Origin: an uncultured Novosphingobium sp.
Lineage (GTDB): Bacteria > Pseudomonadota > Alphaproteobacteria > Sphingomonadales > Sphingomonadaceae
Reading direction: 5' to 3'
Length of the DNA: 6,132 bases
Assembly: GCA_937996535.1 (NCBI GenBank)
Contig: CALKVF010000059.1
Coordinates: 1-6,132, forward strand
Below are positions 5,864 through 6,132 of this stretch, piece after piece. The stretch's first letter is position 1. Each line of letters starts with the position of its first letter. Position numbers and translations under genes: made by a program. The notes beneath the pieces were generated by a model, which was given only the letters and a program-made list of their open reading frames with translations, had not been told where the DNA came from and searched no databases.

Positions 5864-6132
5864 ATGGACGCTTCGCTTGCAACCCCCGCCGCCCCGCCCG
5901 TCATCCGCCGCGAGGACTATCGCCCGCCGGCCTGGCTGGTGCCCGAAGTCGCGCTCGATTTCGCGCTGGGGATCGATGCCACCACGGTGATCGCGCGGCT
6001 GGCGGTGCGTCGCAATGGCGCGGATGCGGTGCTGCGGCTCAACGGCGATGGCATTGCCGCGCGCCGGGTGCTGGTCGATGGCGCGGCCACCAATGCCTGG
6101 CGCATGGACGGCGATGACCTGCTGATCGACCT
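5864..6132 (+). CDS. pepN: Aminopeptidase N, M1 family (N-terminal part; runs off window)
   Basis: PepN removes N-terminal residues from peptides in the cytosol and finishes peptide turnover after ATP-dependent proteases. Only the first 89 complete codons are present; the full enzyme has around 850-880 residues, so the zinc site (HExxH with a distal Glu) lies outside the window. Recognition rests on the N-terminal beta-domain: REDYRPPAWLVPEVALDF (16-33), where E. coli-type PepN reads HDYRAPDYQITDIDLTF, then ARLAVRRNG (44-52), AVLRLNGDGI (55-64) and NAWRMDGDDLLID (77-89). The ATG at 5864 is chosen because the conserved region begins about 15 residues later. No proper Shine-Dalgarno precedes it: GGGGG ends 1 nt before the ATG and AGGG is 17 nt away. 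Divergent from the M48 peptidase, with 112 nt between starts. Confidence 0.88.
   Translation, partial: MDASLATPAAPPVIRREDYRPPAWLVPEVALDFALGIDATTVIARLAVRRNGADAVLRLNGDGIAARRVLVDGAATNAWRMDGDDLLID

Noticed and set aside
5752..5904. 51-residue N-terminal extension of the M48 peptidase from an upstream ATG
   Set aside because: It would place residues before a signal peptide, overlap pepN and ignore the ribosome site at 5761-5764.

Overview
The window is GC-rich, densely packed bacterial chromosome. Its protein motifs, operon style and a Thr-tRNA with encoded CCA point to an alphaproteobacterium, most likely Sphingomonadales (Novosphingobium/Sphingomonas-like). That taxonomic call is an inference from general resemblance and was not searched. 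There are no insertion sequences, CRISPR arrays, phage genes or integration scars, and nothing looks recently transferred. It reads as core metabolic and housekeeping sequence, not an accessory island.

Left part (1-1168, minus strand): a compact operon read leftward. It holds a 47-residue charged small protein of unknown function (1025-1168), then gpmA, phosphoglycerate mutase (304-990), then purE of purine synthesis (1-299, cut by the window edge). Gaps are 34 and 4 nt. Diverging from it is a tRNA-Thr(GGT) gene (1306-1380) with a recognisable promoter (perfect TTGACA at 1226-1231). Its leader and trailer are complementary to each other, which is the most unusual structure in the window.

Middle (1442-3694): a short GNAT-fold acetyltransferase-like gene on the minus strand (1442-1747) diverges, with only 31 nt between start codons, from a plus-strand pair. 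That pair is an L-threonine aldolase (1779-2798) and a ten-helix EamA/DMT transporter (2795-3694), whose stop and start codons overlap by 4 nt.

Right part (3677-6132): a minus-strand pair consists of an M48 (Ste24-like) membrane metallopeptidase (4462-5751) and an atypical SDR/NAD-epimerase-like protein (3677-4465). They are again joined by a 4-nt GTGA overlap. The SDR gene ends inside the transporter gene: the two convergent reading frames share 18 bp tail to tail. Diverging from the M48 gene is the start of an M1-family aminopeptidase N (pepN, 5864 onward, cut by the window edge), which may be translated from a leaderless mRNA.

No wholly new multi-gene system is evident. The points worth a second look are the pre-tRNA pairing, the tRNA promoter spacer with a C8 tract, the uncharacterised 47-aa protein, a hairpin covering the aldolase start site, the SDR without the usual catalytic Tyr/Lys, and the possible leaderless pepN.
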